DNA of 57,024 nucleotides from Raoultibacter massiliensis (GCF_900199545.1 NZ_LT962671.1:2438846-2495869), one strand, 5' to 3'; positions 9,963-19,129 are shown, counted from the first letter of the stretch. Notes: a model not told the origin generated them from the letters alone. Translations and numbers: made by a program.

Positions 9963-11390
9963 CTACGCTTGTTTCTTCTTGGGGCTGCGCACTTTGGCAA
10001 TGCACAGTACAAGTGCGACCGCCGCGATACTCGCGCACGCAAGGTACGCCGCACCCACCCCTTGCGCGGTGGACACCTGAAGCCCGTTTGCCGCATTGGA
10101 CGCGGTAACGCTGGTCATAAGCGTGACGATGAGCGCCGTAGCCAAGCCTCCCGCAACCTGACGGCCCGTATTGGCGATGGCGTTTCCGTGCGCGATCAGG
10201 TCGTTTTGCAGCGCATTCACGCCCCACGTGTTGACCGGCATGTTGGCAAGTCCCTGTCCGCACGCCTGCACCGCGCACAGCGCCGCAACGACTGCCAAAG
10301 AAGCGCCGGTGCCCACCTGCGAAAGCGCGAGCATCGATCCAACCATCATCGCCATCCCCGCAATGGACATGGCACGCGGTCCGAACCTGTCGAACGCAAT
10401 GCCGGAAAGCGGGCTCACGACGAGTCCCGCAAGTGCAGCGGGCAGCATCACAAGCCCGGTATCCATAGCGCTTGCCCCCAGGGCAGTCTGCAGCAGGATG
10501 GGCAGCGTGGTGTTGGTGACGAGCGCCGATGCGTTGATGAGCGTCACCACTATGGCCGCGATGCGGAAATCGGGCGTCTTGAGGGTCTGGATGCGAAGCA
10601 GCGGCTCCTCGAGCCGATTCTGCCTCCGAACAAACGCGACAAGCGCCAGCACGCCCGCCGCAACGGGAGCCAAAACCGCAACGCTCACCCAGCCGAACGA
10701 CGAGGCGTTGGAAAATCCGTAGAGCAACCCGCCGAACGCCACAGTCGATAGAACAACGGAAACGATGTCGAGCCGCGGATGCTTCAGCTCGCCGACGTTT
10801 TCGAGCATCACGATGCCGCACACGAGAACGATCGCCGCAAGCGGAACGATGCATCCAAGCACCGCACGCCATCCGAAGGAATCGATGATGGCGCCGCCAA
10901 CCACGGGACCAACCGCAGGCCCCGCCGCCATAACAATGCCAGCCAGCCCCATAGCCGTTCCGCGCCGCTCCTTCGGAAACACGATCATCGGCACGACAGC
11001 CACAAGCGGCAGCAGCACGCCCGAACCTGCAGCTTGCAGCACGCGCCCGAGCAGCAAAACCTCGAAACCGGGAGCCAGAGCGCACGCGAGCGTGCCTCCC
11101 ATGAACACGATGATCGACGCGAAAAACAGCGAACGCGTGGGGAAGCGGTCGATCAGAAAGCCCGAGACAGGCACCATGATTCCGCTGACAAGCGGATAGA
11201 CCGACATGATCCATTGGGCCGTCGTCGCATCGATGCCGAAATCGGCCATGATGATGGGAAGCGCAGGCGACATGACGGTCTGGTTGAGCAGAGCGAGAAA
11301 CGCACCGAACACCACCACGCCGACTATGACGATCTGCTCCTTCGTCACACTCGGAACGGCGGCGGGCGATTGGTTTGAACTATGGGACAT
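9963..11390 (-). CDS. MFS multidrug exporter, DHA2 (EmrB/QacA) type
   Basis: Integral membrane protein of 475 residues with about fourteen hydrophobic helices. Typical DHA2 features are seen: LNQTVMSPALPIIMADFGIDATTAQW early on, then the loop motif FLIDRFPTRSLFF, and the proline/glycine-rich helix VVPMIVFPKERRGTAMGLAGI. Members use the proton gradient to expel drugs or other hydrophobic compounds. The start MSHSSNQ is chosen because GGAGG lies 9 bases upstream and the 72 residues before it are low-complexity Arg/Cys-rich sequence. No regulator gene adjoins it; the 296 bases upstream (11391-11686) show no clear operator. Confidence 0.92.
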   Translation of the reverse strand: MSHSSNQSPAAVPSVTKEQIVIVGVVVFGAFLALLNQTVMSPALPIIMADFGIDATTAQWIMSVYPLVSGIMVPVSGFLIDRFPTRSLFFASIIVFMGGTLACALAPGFEVLLLGRVLQAAGSGVLLPLVAVVPMIVFPKERRGTAMGLAGIVMAAGPAVGPVVGGAIIDSFGWRAVLGCIVPLAAIVLVCGIVMLENVGELKHPRLDIVSVVLSTVAFGGLLYGFSNASSFGWVSVAVLAPVAAGVLALVAFVRRQNRLEEPLLRIQTLKTPDFRIAAIVVTLINASALVTNTTLPILLQTALGASAMDTGLVMLPAALAGLVVSPLSGIAFDRFGPRAMSIAGMAMMVGSMLALSQVGTGASLAVVAALCAVQACGQGLANMPVNTWGVNALQNDLIAHGNAIANTGRQVAGGLATALIVTLMTSVTASNAANGLQVSTAQGVGAAYLACASIAAVALVLCIAKVRSPKKKQA

Positions 11391-11686
11391 GAAAGAAAAC
11401 CTCCGGAAATGCAGAAGCGCAAACAACCGCGGGCGACAAAGCGCCGCACACGGCAGGTGCGCAGAAACGTATAGGCTGGATAAACGGAAGGTTTCCTCAG
11501 ATAAGCATCGAGGACAAGGGGTGCTCGCATACGGCAACGAGCACAAGCGGCTCTCCCGCGAACGAATCGCGGACGCGGTCGCGCCGATATGCTGCAATAA
11601 GCTCAAACGATGTCATAGCAGCGAGGAATTGTAGCGGTACCCACGAGGCGGGTCAACAGCCGCAAGCCCCAATGCGACCCGTCTCC

Positions 11687-11848
11687 ATGAAACAAGACAA
11701 CGCCCGTGCCCGCAAGAAGCCTTCACGCGCTTTCATCGATCAGATCGAGAAACTCCTGTCGGGAAAAAGCATGCGCATCGGCGAGAAAGGCAGATCAGCA
11801 GCTATCGAATCGCATTGGGAAAAATCAGCAGTCACTCAATTGGGCTAA
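11687..11848 (+). CDS. Possible 53-residue basic protein (weakly supported)
   Basis: An ATG-to-TAA frame begins MKQDNARARKKPSRAFIDQI and ends KSAVTQLG; the product is rich in Arg, Lys and Ser. No Shine-Dalgarno sequence is visible before it and no family is recognised. It lies antisense, just beyond the tatA terminator. I list it because the gap holds no other gene. Confidence 0.2.
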   Translation: MKQDNARARKKPSRAFIDQIEKLLSGKSMRIGEKGRSAAIESHWEKSAVTQLG

Positions 11849-11850
11849 GA

Positions 11851-11910
11851 AAAAAAGAAACCGATGCGCCGGCACTGAGGGAGGGAAGGGATGCAGTGCG
11901 GGCGCATCGG
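11851..11910 (-). terminator. Rho-independent terminator of tatA
   Basis: On the minus strand a perfect 10-bp stem (CCGATGCGCC with GGCGCATCGG), extended inward by GCACT/AGTGC across a G-G mismatch, is followed by TTTCTTTTTTTC. It starts 54 bases beyond the tatA stop. Confidence 0.85.
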
Positions 11911-11963
11911 CTGATATTGTCCCGCGAGGGTGCGGGACTAACCATAAGGAGGGTTTTCAAACG

Positions 11964-12245
11964 TTAGTCGGCAACCACGGCTTTCTTGGCTGCAACTTTT
12001 TTGGTAGTCGTTGCTTTGACGGTTTTCTTCGCAGGAGCCTCTTCAAGCTCCTCCTCTTCTTCCATCTCGATGATCTCGTCTTCGGCTTCTTCGATCTTCT
12101 TGTCGCTGCCGAGACCTTCGCGAAGGTTCTTCACCGTCGACCCAACTGCAGCACCGAGCTTCGGAAGATGCTTCGGCCCGAAGATGAGCAACACGACTGC
12201 CAGGATAATAAGGAGCTCGGGAACACCCATGCCGAGAATTTTCAT
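11964..12245 (-). CDS. tatA: Twin-arginine translocase subunit TatA
   Basis: Protein of 93 residues with one N-terminal membrane helix (MGVPELLIILAVVLLIFGP), the hallmark FGPKHLPKLG hinge and an amphipathic helix, then an acidic stretch (DEIIEMEEEEELEE) and a Lys/Ala/Thr-rich tail. TatA oligomerises to form the path for folded Tat substrates. The start MKILGMG has GGAGG 7 bases upstream; an upstream ATG at 12263 lacks one. No tatB or tatC is nearby. Four Tat-signal proteins in this window would be among its clients. The Lys-rich tail after the acidic patch is an addition of uncertain role. Confidence 0.95.
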   Translation of the reverse strand: MKILGMGVPELLIILAVVLLIFGPKHLPKLGAAVGSTVKNLREGLGSDKKIEEAEDEIIEMEEEEELEEAPAKKTVKATTTKKVAAKKAVVAD

Positions 12246-12500
12246 TTTTGTGCCTCCAAACACTTTCTCTTTCGCAGCCGCGCCTTTGTTTTCGTTGCTG
12301 CAATTTCGATTTGCTTAGTCGATGCTTATCGCTCACATCGCTTTCGGCTCGTGCCCGATCGCTTGACCGAGCATGTGGAGTATAGTGCCCTGAAAGCTCC
12401 GTTTCGCCTATCCTGAAAACTACTGATTTTCAAAGTTCGAGGTTCGATTTCTTGTCGTGCAAATTGAGTAGGGTTCCTGATCTGCGCTTATTGTACGTGC

Positions 12501-12520
12501 CTATACATACATATGTATAG
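12501..12520. promoter_or_regulatory. 20-bp perfect dyad upstream of tatA
   Basis: Arms CTATACATA and TATGTATAG are separated by CA. The site lies in the 381-base gap between the radical SAM gene's 3' end and tatA, about 255 bases before the tatA start. No regulator gene adjoins it. A TATACT hexamer at 12379-12384 on the minus strand could be the tatA -10 box but has no good -35. The rest of the gap shows nothing I can support. Confidence 0.45.
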
Positions 12521-12626
12521 CGTCTCACGAAGACCCCACTCCGGCTCCACAGGATCCCGATCATTTTTGCATATGGATAAAGAGAGCCCGAACCCCAGCG
12601 GCGGCCAAACGAAGCGCCCATACGGC

Positions 12627-13904
12627 TTACGAACCCGAAACGATACCCACTTCGCGCATATTCGCACCCTCGAAAGCCGGCTCGAGCACGTTGAGGCTTA
12701 CGCCAATCTCCACATCGGGCACACAGGCACGCACGTCGTCGATGAGCCTATCCGGAAACGCGATCACCCCGTTTTCGACCGACCACTCGATTCCCCCCTG
12801 GATCTGTGCGAGCTTTTCAAGCGCCTCGCCTACGCGCGCAACATCCGTTCCGAATGCCTTAGCGCACTTGATAAGATAATCGTCCCCATCGAATCGATAC
12901 GCCCGATAGCGTCCCGTTGCCGCCTGCATGCGCGGCAACACGCTGTTCTGCTGGTACAGCTGTCCGGTATTCTTATTGTCGGATGAGCAATAGTGAACGC
13001 CGATATCGAGACCGCGCTCCTTTGCGTACCGCAAAAGCTCAAGCGCCTCCGCTTCGCTGCCGGCGACGGGAATCCCACCCGCATACCAGTAGTTGTACAG
13101 AACATCGAACGGCTGCTTGCGCAGCGTGAAACCGCGCTCCTTGAAAGCTTCGGCATTGCCGAGCGGAAAGCAAAACTCCAAGAGATTGATGCCCTTGAGA
13201 CCCCATGCTGCAAGCTTCTCGAGCAGCTCCCTCATCTCGTCGAGCGTACCGGGTATGACGGGCATCTCCACCATGACATCGGGAATATGATCGACGGCGA
13301 TCCGCATGCGCTCTTCCACCGCGCGACGCTCGGCTTCGCTGTCTTCGAGCTTGATGCTGAACCTGATCTCGCGCAAGCCGCTCTCGCGAAGAGCATCCAT
13401 TCTCGCAGCGTCAAGCTCGAAACCGCTCGTATACAGACGGGTATGCGCATTCGGATACAGATCGCGAGCTTTCTCGAAAAACGCACGCGTTTCATCGAAA
13501 TGCAGGAGCGGCTCGCCTCCGGTCAAAGCGATGCAATCGAACGCGGCACCCGCCGCATGAGCCTGCTCGAGCTCGCCAACCGCATCGCGGCACTCTCGGC
13601 GATACAACTCGTAGTCTTCCTGATTGGGATTGAAACAGAAATAGCAATTCTTCGGGCACTTGAGGGAAATGAAGAAGGTAACGGTCCTCTCGCCGGTCCG
13701 GCAAGCCAGGCAGCCGGGCGATACCCATCCGTTTCCCCCGCGCAAGCTCTTGCCGCAATTCTCGCATGCCCACGCCGCATTCCCGAAGCGCGAACGCCGA
13801 GGCTGCGACTCCTCCCCCTCGAAGGCGAGGCCGAAATCCGAAACGGTTCGCTCGTAATCAGCAGCCACCTCGTCAAACGCGGTTTTGTATTCAGACAGAT
13901 TCAT
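12627..13904 (-). CDS. Radical SAM enzyme with N-terminal cysteine (zinc-ribbon-like) motif
   Basis: Protein of 425 residues. The cluster motif CPKNCYFC (Cys 83, 87, 90) binds the 4Fe-4S cluster that cleaves S-adenosylmethionine, and TGGEPLLH is the SAM-contact motif; the core resembles the MoaA/PqqE class. Before it, CENC (47-50) and CLAC (65-68) look like a metal-binding knuckle. There is no C-terminal SPASM-type cysteine set that I can see. The start MNLSEYK is chosen for AGGAG 7 bases upstream. It stands alone: the next gene on the same strand is tatA, 381 bases on, and the glycine transporter gene is divergent. The substrate cannot be read from the context. Confidence 0.85.
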   Translation of the reverse strand: MNLSEYKTAFDEVAADYERTVSDFGLAFEGEESQPRRSRFGNAAWACENCGKSLRGGNGWVSPGCLACRTGERTVTFFISLKCPKNCYFCFNPNQEDYELYRRECRDAVGELEQAHAAGAAFDCIALTGGEPLLHFDETRAFFEKARDLYPNAHTRLYTSGFELDAARMDALRESGLREIRFSIKLEDSEAERRAVEERMRIAVDHIPDVMVEMPVIPGTLDEMRELLEKLAAWGLKGINLLEFCFPLGNAEAFKERGFTLRKQPFDVLYNYWYAGGIPVAGSEAEALELLRYAKERGLDIGVHYCSSDNKNTGQLYQQNSVLPRMQAATGRYRAYRFDGDDYLIKCAKAFGTDVARVGEALEKLAQIQGGIEWSVENGVIAFPDRLIDDVRACVPDVEIGVSLNVLEPAFEGANMREVGIVSGS

Positions 13905-14045
13905 GCGATAGCTCCTGACGCCACCCACCTACAGCACCCGATAAGCGCCTTTTTCCATGGTAAACCATCACGCGACCGAAATGCGGCCCGAGCGGGCGAT
14001 TGCATGACAGCTGGAGGCATTCACCCCGAAATGATTAAATAAGCG

Positions 14046-14074
14046 TTCACAACTAATCGTTTACCTGCTACAAT
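14046..14074 (+). promoter_or_regulatory. Promoter for the glycine riboswitch transcript
   Basis: TTCACA (14046-14051), a 17-base spacer and TACAAT (14069-14074) give a good sigma-70-type promoter. Transcription would start near 14081, ahead of the riboswitch. Confidence 0.7.
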
Positions 14075-14145
14075 TCGCCTGCACAATTATATAGCGTCAC
14101 CCCGTTGATACGTCCTGAATCGAATGAGACAGGGCGAGAAGGGGC

Positions 14146-14225
14146 CTCTGGAGAATTCCGACCACCAGATCGGATGCCGAAGGGGCAAGGCTGAAAAGCC
14201 GAAACTCTCAGGCCAAAGGACAGAG
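14146..14225 (+). promoter_or_regulatory. Glycine riboswitch (single aptamer)
   Basis: P1 is formed by CTCTG (14146-14150) and CAGAG (14221-14225). Between them lie the hallmark strings TGCCGAAGGGGCAA, AACTCTCAGGCCAAAGGACA and a GGCT/AGCC hairpin. Only one full aptamer is visible. The leader before it (14097-14144) contains CCTG/CAGG and CCCC/GGGG complements and could be a ghost aptamer. Glycine riboswitches control glycine cleavage and glycine transport genes, which fits the symporter gene starting 137 bases downstream. Sequence after P1 (AAAGCTTTTAGCTT) can form a small hairpin, but I cannot tell whether glycine turns the gene on or off. Confidence 0.93.
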
Positions 14226-14361
14226 CAAAGCTTTTAGCTTGTCGCGTGCATTCGCTTCGTGCGTTCACGCGTTCGCGCTTTCCCTTGTTTTCCTAGGCCA
14301 ATTGAATATCTTCGGGTTTCGCCTGGTGCAGCAACATATATGCATGAAGGAAGGAAAACCA

Positions 14362-15864
14362 GTGGAAGGCTTTTTCGACACGATCAACTCGGCGCTCGTC
14401 GCTATCGACGACTTTATCTGGGGCATACCGCTCATGGTGCTCATCCTGTTCGGCGGCATCCTCCTAACGGTGCGCTTGCGCGGCGTCCAGTTCCGCCAGC
14501 TCCCCCGAGCGCTGCGCTACATGGTAAAGAACGAAACGGGAGGCGAAGGCGAAGTCACGAGCTTCGGCGCGCTGTGCACCGCACTTTCAGCCACCATCGG
14601 AACCGGCAACATCGTCGGCGTTGCCACGGCTATCGTGGCAGGCGGGCCCGGTGCTATGTTCTGGATGTGGCTGGCAGCGCTGTTCGGCATGGCAACCAAA
14701 TTTTCCGAAGGCCTGCTCGCCGTCAAGTACCGCAGCGTCGATAAGAAGACCGGGCATGTGCTCGGCGGACCCTTCTATTACATCGAGCGCGGCATGGGCA
14801 AGAACTGGCGCTGGCTCGCGAAGATCTTCGCGTTCTTCGGCATGTGCGTAGGCTTGTTCGGCATTGGTACGTTTACGCAGGTCAACTCCATTTCAGGAGC
14901 CATCACCGGCTTCTTCGATCCCAACAAGTCGATGACCGTCAGCATTCTCGGCATGGACTACTCCATCGCCACTGTCATCGGCTCGCTTGTGCTCGCCGTG
15001 CTCGTAGGCCTTGTGGTCATCGGCGGGCTGAAACGCATCGCCAAAGTATCGGAGCGCGTCATTCCCGCAATGGTCGTGCTTTACGTCGGATTCTCGCTCG
15101 TGCTCATCCTCACGAACCTCGACAAGCTGCCCGGAGCGTTCGTCACCATCATCGAAAGCGCCTTCGGCCTGCAGGCCGTCGCCGGCGGCATGCTCGGCGC
15201 GATCATCGTCGCCATGCAGAAAGGCATCGCACGCGGTATCTTCTCGAACGAAGCGGGTCTTGGCTCCGCCCCGATCGCCGCAGCAGCCGCTCAGACCAAG
15301 GAGCCGGTGCGCCAGGGCCTCGTTTCCATGACCGGCACCTTCCTCGACACCATCGTGGTCTGCTCGATGACCGGCCTCGCCCTCGTCATGACGGGCGCCT
15401 ACCAGATCCCCGGCCTCGAAGGCGCCGCTGTCACGAGCGCGGCGTTCCAGGCGGGCTTGCCGTTCATTCCCGGCGAAGTCGTTTCGTTCGTGCTCATGGC
15501 CTGCCTCGTGCTCTTTGGATTCACGACCATCCTGGGCTGGGATTACTATGGCGAGCGCTGCCTTGAGTACTTCAGCAACGGCAACATGAAATCGGTCAAG
15601 GTGTATCGCTGGCTCTACATTGCTGCCGTGTTCATCGGCCCCTACATGACGGTTGCCGCCGTGTGGACCATCGCCGACATCTTCAACGGGCTGATGGCCA
15701 TCCCGAACATGATCGCGCTCATCGCGCTATCGGGCGTGGTGGTGAAGGAGACGAAGGATTACTTCAGCCGCCTCAAATCGGCTGGCGACGAGGATCACAT
15801 GGAGCCGCGTCTTGCCGATGACAACTGGGATATCCCGCCGATCGACGCATTGACCGATCGCTAG
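14362..15864 (+). CDS. Glycine/alanine:cation symporter (AGCS family)
   Basis: Integral membrane protein of 500 residues with about eleven helices. Family features: N-terminal INSALVAIDDFIWGIPLMVL, the segment SATIGTGNIVGVATAI, and GIFSNEAGLGSAPIAAAAA. Members import glycine or alanine with Na+ or H+. The glycine riboswitch directly upstream points to glycine as substrate. I prefer the GTG at 14362 (AAGGAAGG 7 bases upstream, and the protein then begins like other AGCS members); an ATG at 14344 would add six residues. A hairpin terminator follows. Confidence 0.95.
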   Translation: MEGFFDTINSALVAIDDFIWGIPLMVLILFGGILLTVRLRGVQFRQLPRALRYMVKNETGGEGEVTSFGALCTALSATIGTGNIVGVATAIVAGGPGAMFWMWLAALFGMATKFSEGLLAVKYRSVDKKTGHVLGGPFYYIERGMGKNWRWLAKIFAFFGMCVGLFGIGTFTQVNSISGAITGFFDPNKSMTVSILGMDYSIATVIGSLVLAVLVGLVVIGGLKRIAKVSERVIPAMVVLYVGFSLVLILTNLDKLPGAFVTIIESAFGLQAVAGGMLGAIIVAMQKGIARGIFSNEAGLGSAPIAAAAAQTKEPVRQGLVSMTGTFLDTIVVCSMTGLALVMTGAYQIPGLEGAAVTSAAFQAGLPFIPGEVVSFVLMACLVLFGFTTILGWDYYGERCLEYFSNGNMKSVKVYRWLYIAAVFIGPYMTVAAVWTIADIFNGLMAIPNMIALIALSGVVVKETKDYFSRLKSAGDEDHMEPRLADDNWDIPPIDALTDR

Positions 15865-15901
15865 AAAGCGCGAAACGGCACTCGAAAGCGCGAAACCGAT
15901 C

Positions 15902-15939
15902 ACGATGCGCGGCGCCTGGAAACGGGCACCGCGCATCGT
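15902..15939. terminator. Hairpin between convergent genes, probable two-way terminator
   Basis: An 11-bp stem ACGATGCGCGG/CCGCGCATCGT, with GCC/GGC inside, lies between the symporter and the response regulator gene that meet head to head. Only TTAG follows on the plus strand. Just before it, GAAAGCGCGAAAC occurs twice in direct repeat. Confidence 0.6.
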
Positions 15940-16625
15940 TAGCCCCCGAACCGATAGCCCGAACGCCATGCGGTTTGCAAATATTCGGGGTGCGATGGAT
16001 CCTTCTCGATCTTCTCCCTGATCTTGCGAATGAAAACGGGTAGGCTCGACGTTTCGCCCACGAACTCCTCTCCCCACACCGCCTCGATGAGCTGCTCTCG
16101 AGTGAATGCCTCGCCAGGATGGCTTGCGAGCAGAAAGAGTATCTGGAACTCCTTGGGAGTAAAATCGATCCGCTTTCCTTCGATGGTAACGCGGTAGCGC
16201 TTGGTATCGAATTCCAAATCGCCCAGCATGACGCAGTCTTCCTGCTGTTTGGGCATAATGCGCTCGTTGCGCTTGAGGTGCGCATCGATGCGAAGCAACA
16301 GCTCATCGGGATCGAACGGTTTCACGAGATAGTCGTCGCCGCCCACGTTGAAGCCCGTTCCTTTGTCGGTAATGTCCCCCTTCGCCGTCAAGAACACGAT
16401 GGGCACGATGGCTCCCCTGCCGCGCAGCTCCTGACACACCTGAAATCCGTCGAGCTTCGGCATCATGACGTCGAGGATAACGAGATCGGGTTGCTCGCGC
16501 TGGTACACGTCGATCGCCTCTTCGCCATCGGCTGCACAGCAGAACCCGTAGCCGCCTCCTTGCACAATGCGCCGGATAAGGTTTTGCATGCTCGGTTCAT
16601 CGTCGGCAAGCATTATCTTCGCCAT
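15939..16625 (-). CDS. OmpR/PhoB-family response regulator
   Basis: Protein of 228 residues: receiver domain with acidic pocket DDE at 8-10, phosphoacceptor Asp52 (LVILDVMMPKLDG) and the conserved Lys in DYLVKPFDPDEL, then a winged-helix DNA-binding domain (FTPKEFQILFLLASHPGEAFTRE...). The start MAKIML has AGGAGG 10 bases upstream and lies 7 bases after the kinase stop, so the two are co-transcribed. It is the last gene of the molybdoenzyme operon. OmpR-type proteins bind direct repeats spaced by about one helical turn; the phased TTAAG repeats at 22530-22564 upstream of the operon are a plausible target (inference). Confidence 0.94.
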   Translation of the reverse strand: MAKIMLADDEPSMQNLIRRIVQGGGYGFCCAADGEEAIDVYQREQPDLVILDVMMPKLDGFQVCQELRGRGAIVPIVFLTAKGDITDKGTGFNVGGDDYLVKPFDPDELLLRIDAHLKRNERIMPKQQEDCVMLGDLEFDTKRYRVTIEGKRIDFTPKEFQILFLLASHPGEAFTREQLIEAVWGEEFVGETSSLPVFIRKIREKIEKDPSHPEYLQTAWRSGYRFGG

Positions 16626-16632
16626 GCCCAAC

Positions 16633-18288
16633 CTACCTCCTATCGTTTCCCGTCGGAATCCAAACGGTAAAGGTGCTTCCCTGTTTGTATACACTCCGCA
16701 CCTCGACGGCTCCGCCGTGCATTTCAACGAGCTCCTTCACAACAGCGAGCCCGAGGCCGCTGCCCCCGTAACGGCGATACGACGACTTGTCGCTTTGCGT
16801 AAACCGCTCGAATATAAGCGAGAGATCCTCTTCCTTGATGCCGATGCCGGTATCGGATACCGCGATGGAAAGACGCTCCGTCTCTTCGTGATAGCTCACC
16901 TCGATGCTAACGCTTCCCCCCTTGCGCGTGAACTTTATTGCATTAGAGGCAAGATTCTCGACGATACGGCGAATCTTCTCCCAATCCGCCGTGATGATCG
17001 GCACGTCTTGATGAACGACCGTCGCCAGCGAGATGTTGCGCTGCTCGGCCAAAAAGCCGATGCTCCGTTCGACAAGGCCGATAAGATCCATCATGTCGAA
17101 CGGCTCGACCGAAAGCTCGTTTCTGCCCGCTTCGACTCGGGCCATTTCGAGGATGTTGTTCACCATCTGCAGCAGCAGTTGACCGTTTTCCTTCACTTCC
17201 TTGACCGCCGCGGTTTCATCCTCGGACCTATCGACATTCGCCTGCTGCCATATTTCGGTGAACGCGATGATCGAGGTGAGCGGCGTGCGCAGCTCATGGC
17301 TCATGATGGCAAGGAAATCGGATTTGTACTGGTTCTCAGCCTGCAGTTCCTCGTTCACCCGAGCGAGCTGGCTGCGCTGCTTCTCGAGAAGCTCGTTCGC
17401 CGATTCGAGCTGAGCCGTCCTCAACTCTACCTGACCCTCGAGGTTTCCGTACAGCGCACGCAACTGTTCGGCCATGATATCGAACTTCACGGCCAGATCC
17501 TTGATTTCGCCGTTGCCCTTGATGCCTTCGAGGTTGACTTCGAAATTGCCGTTCTCGATTTGACCGACCGCGTTTTCCACCTCAGACAACGGCCTCGTGA
17601 TCAGGCGCGTGATAAGCACGTAGACGGCCAGAATGACCATGACGATGATAAACGAGAAGTACCCGACCTGACGCGTTACGTTTTCCTGGATGCCCGCCAT
17701 GTAGATATCGATGGGCATGATAATGCTCGTCACGCCGATAAGATCGCCGACCTCCATGCCTTCTTTGGGATATCCCGTGACATCGAGTTCGCCCGCGGGG
17801 TCACCGTGACAATCGAGACACGACTCCTCCAGATAGATGGGCGTCACGTAACGAAAAACCTCTTGGCCGTTGTAGGTTTCGATTCCGTACTTTTCAACGG
17901 CGGAACCGTCGTTGAACAGCCTGATCGCTTCTGATTCGTAATCATCAGACATCGAAGCCTTTTTGCGCGGTTCGAGGTTCGTATAGCGGATGACGTAATT
18001 GGTATCGCGCTCGAGAATCTTGGCGATGCTCTTGCCTGCGATGGCGCAGTAGAGCCCCTTGAAGTTGTACGATCCGTCGGAATCGGTGTCGATGCGCGCC
18101 TGGTTCATATCCATGAATTCCCATACCGCATCCATCTCGTAAGAAAGGATACGGGCCTTTTCGAGCATTTCGGCTTCGGCCTGCTCGCGCTGAGTAGAGT
18201 CGCTCCATACAACGTTGAGGGCAACGGACACGACCAGCAGCACGATCAAGACGATCGTCGTCTTGCCTCGAAGCTTCATCTTCTTCAT
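16633..18288 (-). CDS. Sensor histidine kinase with periplasmic Tll0287/DUF3365-like heme domain
   Basis: Protein of 551 residues. Order: membrane helix (about 9-27); extracytoplasmic domain (about 30-203) containing SCLDCHGDP, a c-type heme motif at Cys157-His161; second helix (about 210-229); HAMP; coiled coil; HisKA with SHELRTPLTS (His331); HATPase with NLASNAIKF, DTGIGI and GGSGLGLAVV. Domains of this type bind heme and are thought to sense redox state, oxygen or nitric oxide. It lies between torD and the response regulator in the molybdoenzyme operon. The start is uncertain: MKKMKLRG (18288) is natural, but the Shine-Dalgarno is weak (GGGGGCGAG); a GTG at 18336 would add 16 residues. 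Confidence 0.92.
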   Translation of the reverse strand: MKKMKLRGKTTIVLIVLLVVSVALNVVWSDSTQREQAEAEMLEKARILSYEMDAVWEFMDMNQARIDTDSDGSYNFKGLYCAIAGKSIAKILERDTNYVIRYTNLEPRKKASMSDDYESEAIRLFNDGSAVEKYGIETYNGQEVFRYVTPIYLEESCLDCHGDPAGELDVTGYPKEGMEVGDLIGVTSIIMPIDIYMAGIQENVTRQVGYFSFIIVMVILAVYVLITRLITRPLSEVENAVGQIENGNFEVNLEGIKGNGEIKDLAVKFDIMAEQLRALYGNLEGQVELRTAQLESANELLEKQRSQLARVNEELQAENQYKSDFLAIMSHELRTPLTSIIAFTEIWQQANVDRSEDETAAVKEVKENGQLLLQMVNNILEMARVEAGRNELSVEPFDMMDLIGLVERSIGFLAEQRNISLATVVHQDVPIITADWEKIRRIVENLASNAIKFTRKGGSVSIEVSYHEETERLSIAVSDTGIGIKEEDLSLIFERFTQSDKSSYRRYGGSGLGLAVVKELVEMHGGAVEVRSVYKQGSTFTVWIPTGNDRR

Positions 18289-18361
18289 CGGATTCGCTCG
18301 CCCCCGTTCCTCGCAAACGCTTGCACCCGCACCCACATCGCTTCAGCGGGCGCGGTGCAGC

Positions 18362-19057
18362 CTACTCCCCTTCGCTTCCCTCGAGCAGCTCGCCGATCAC
18401 CTCAACATCGATTGGCAGAAACGCTGCGCACAGCATGCCGATGCAGCTGTAAAGCGAGCCGGGTGCATCCTCGCCAAGATCGGCCGCATACCGATCAATC
18501 CAGGCAAGGGGATGCTCCGTCAGAAACGTCCGCTGCGCCTTGAGCAGCCTTCGGTATTCTGCGGTATCGCCCGCCTCGAACGCCGCCTGGACTTTTTCGC
18601 TCAGCTTCACCATGAAATCGAGCTCGATGGCGATGTGATCGTCGGACACGTGAGGGTATTGGGAGGGCAGCATGTTCTCGCCGCGGTACGCTTCGCGTAC
18701 CTTAAGCGTCGCCTCCTGGAACAGCACCCGCTCGTTCGTGAGATAGACGCACTCCCACGGCGGGGCCTTCAGCTCGTGCGGCCCGACGAGCACATGCATG
18801 TAGTCGCGCTTCGCCGCTTCGAGATACGATGCCCGATCCTGCTCGTATGCCGCTCTGCATTGCCCTAAATCAGCGCATGCGCGGGCGTAAACGTCGGATT
18901 CGGCGCCCCCGAAACAGTCGAGCGCCTCCTCGGTTGTATCGGAGAACATCGTGGAAAGCAGTTCCTCCGTCGGATCATCCCCGAGCGTCATCTGGAAAAT
19001 GCGGTAGAGATAGGTTCGAGCGACAAGCGCCGTCTTTATCGTGATGTCATCCATCAT
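18362..19057 (-). CDS. TorD/DmsD-family molybdoenzyme chaperone
   Basis: All-helical protein of 231 residues with family segments LVARTYLYRIFQ at the start, YMHVLVGPHELKAPPWECVYL in the middle and SDDHIAIELDFMVKLSEK towards the end. TorD-type chaperones bind the Tat signal and apo-form of their partner molybdoenzyme, holding it until the cofactor is inserted. Its client is most likely the operon's first gene product. It is separated from the iron-sulfur subunit gene by 135 bases containing a strong hairpin. Start ATG at 19057 or 19054; GGGGTGAAAG is just upstream. Confidence 0.92.
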   Translation of the reverse strand: MMDDITIKTALVARTYLYRIFQMTLGDDPTEELLSTMFSDTTEEALDCFGGAESDVYARACADLGQCRAAYEQDRASYLEAAKRDYMHVLVGPHELKAPPWECVYLTNERVLFQEATLKVREAYRGENMLPSQYPHVSDDHIAIELDFMVKLSEKVQAAFEAGDTAEYRRLLKAQRTFLTEHPLAWIDRYAADLGEDAPGSLYSCIGMLCAAFLPIDVEVIGELLEGSEGE

Positions 19058-19129
19058 CTTTCACCCCACAGGTTGTGTCATCAAAGCGCGAACGCATTCG
19101 CGCGTCCGCGCATCGGCAGTATGCAGCAA

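Noticed and set aside
11706..12416. 236-codon plus-strand frame across tatA
   Set aside because: It runs antisense to tatA and through its terminator; no ribosome site or domain.
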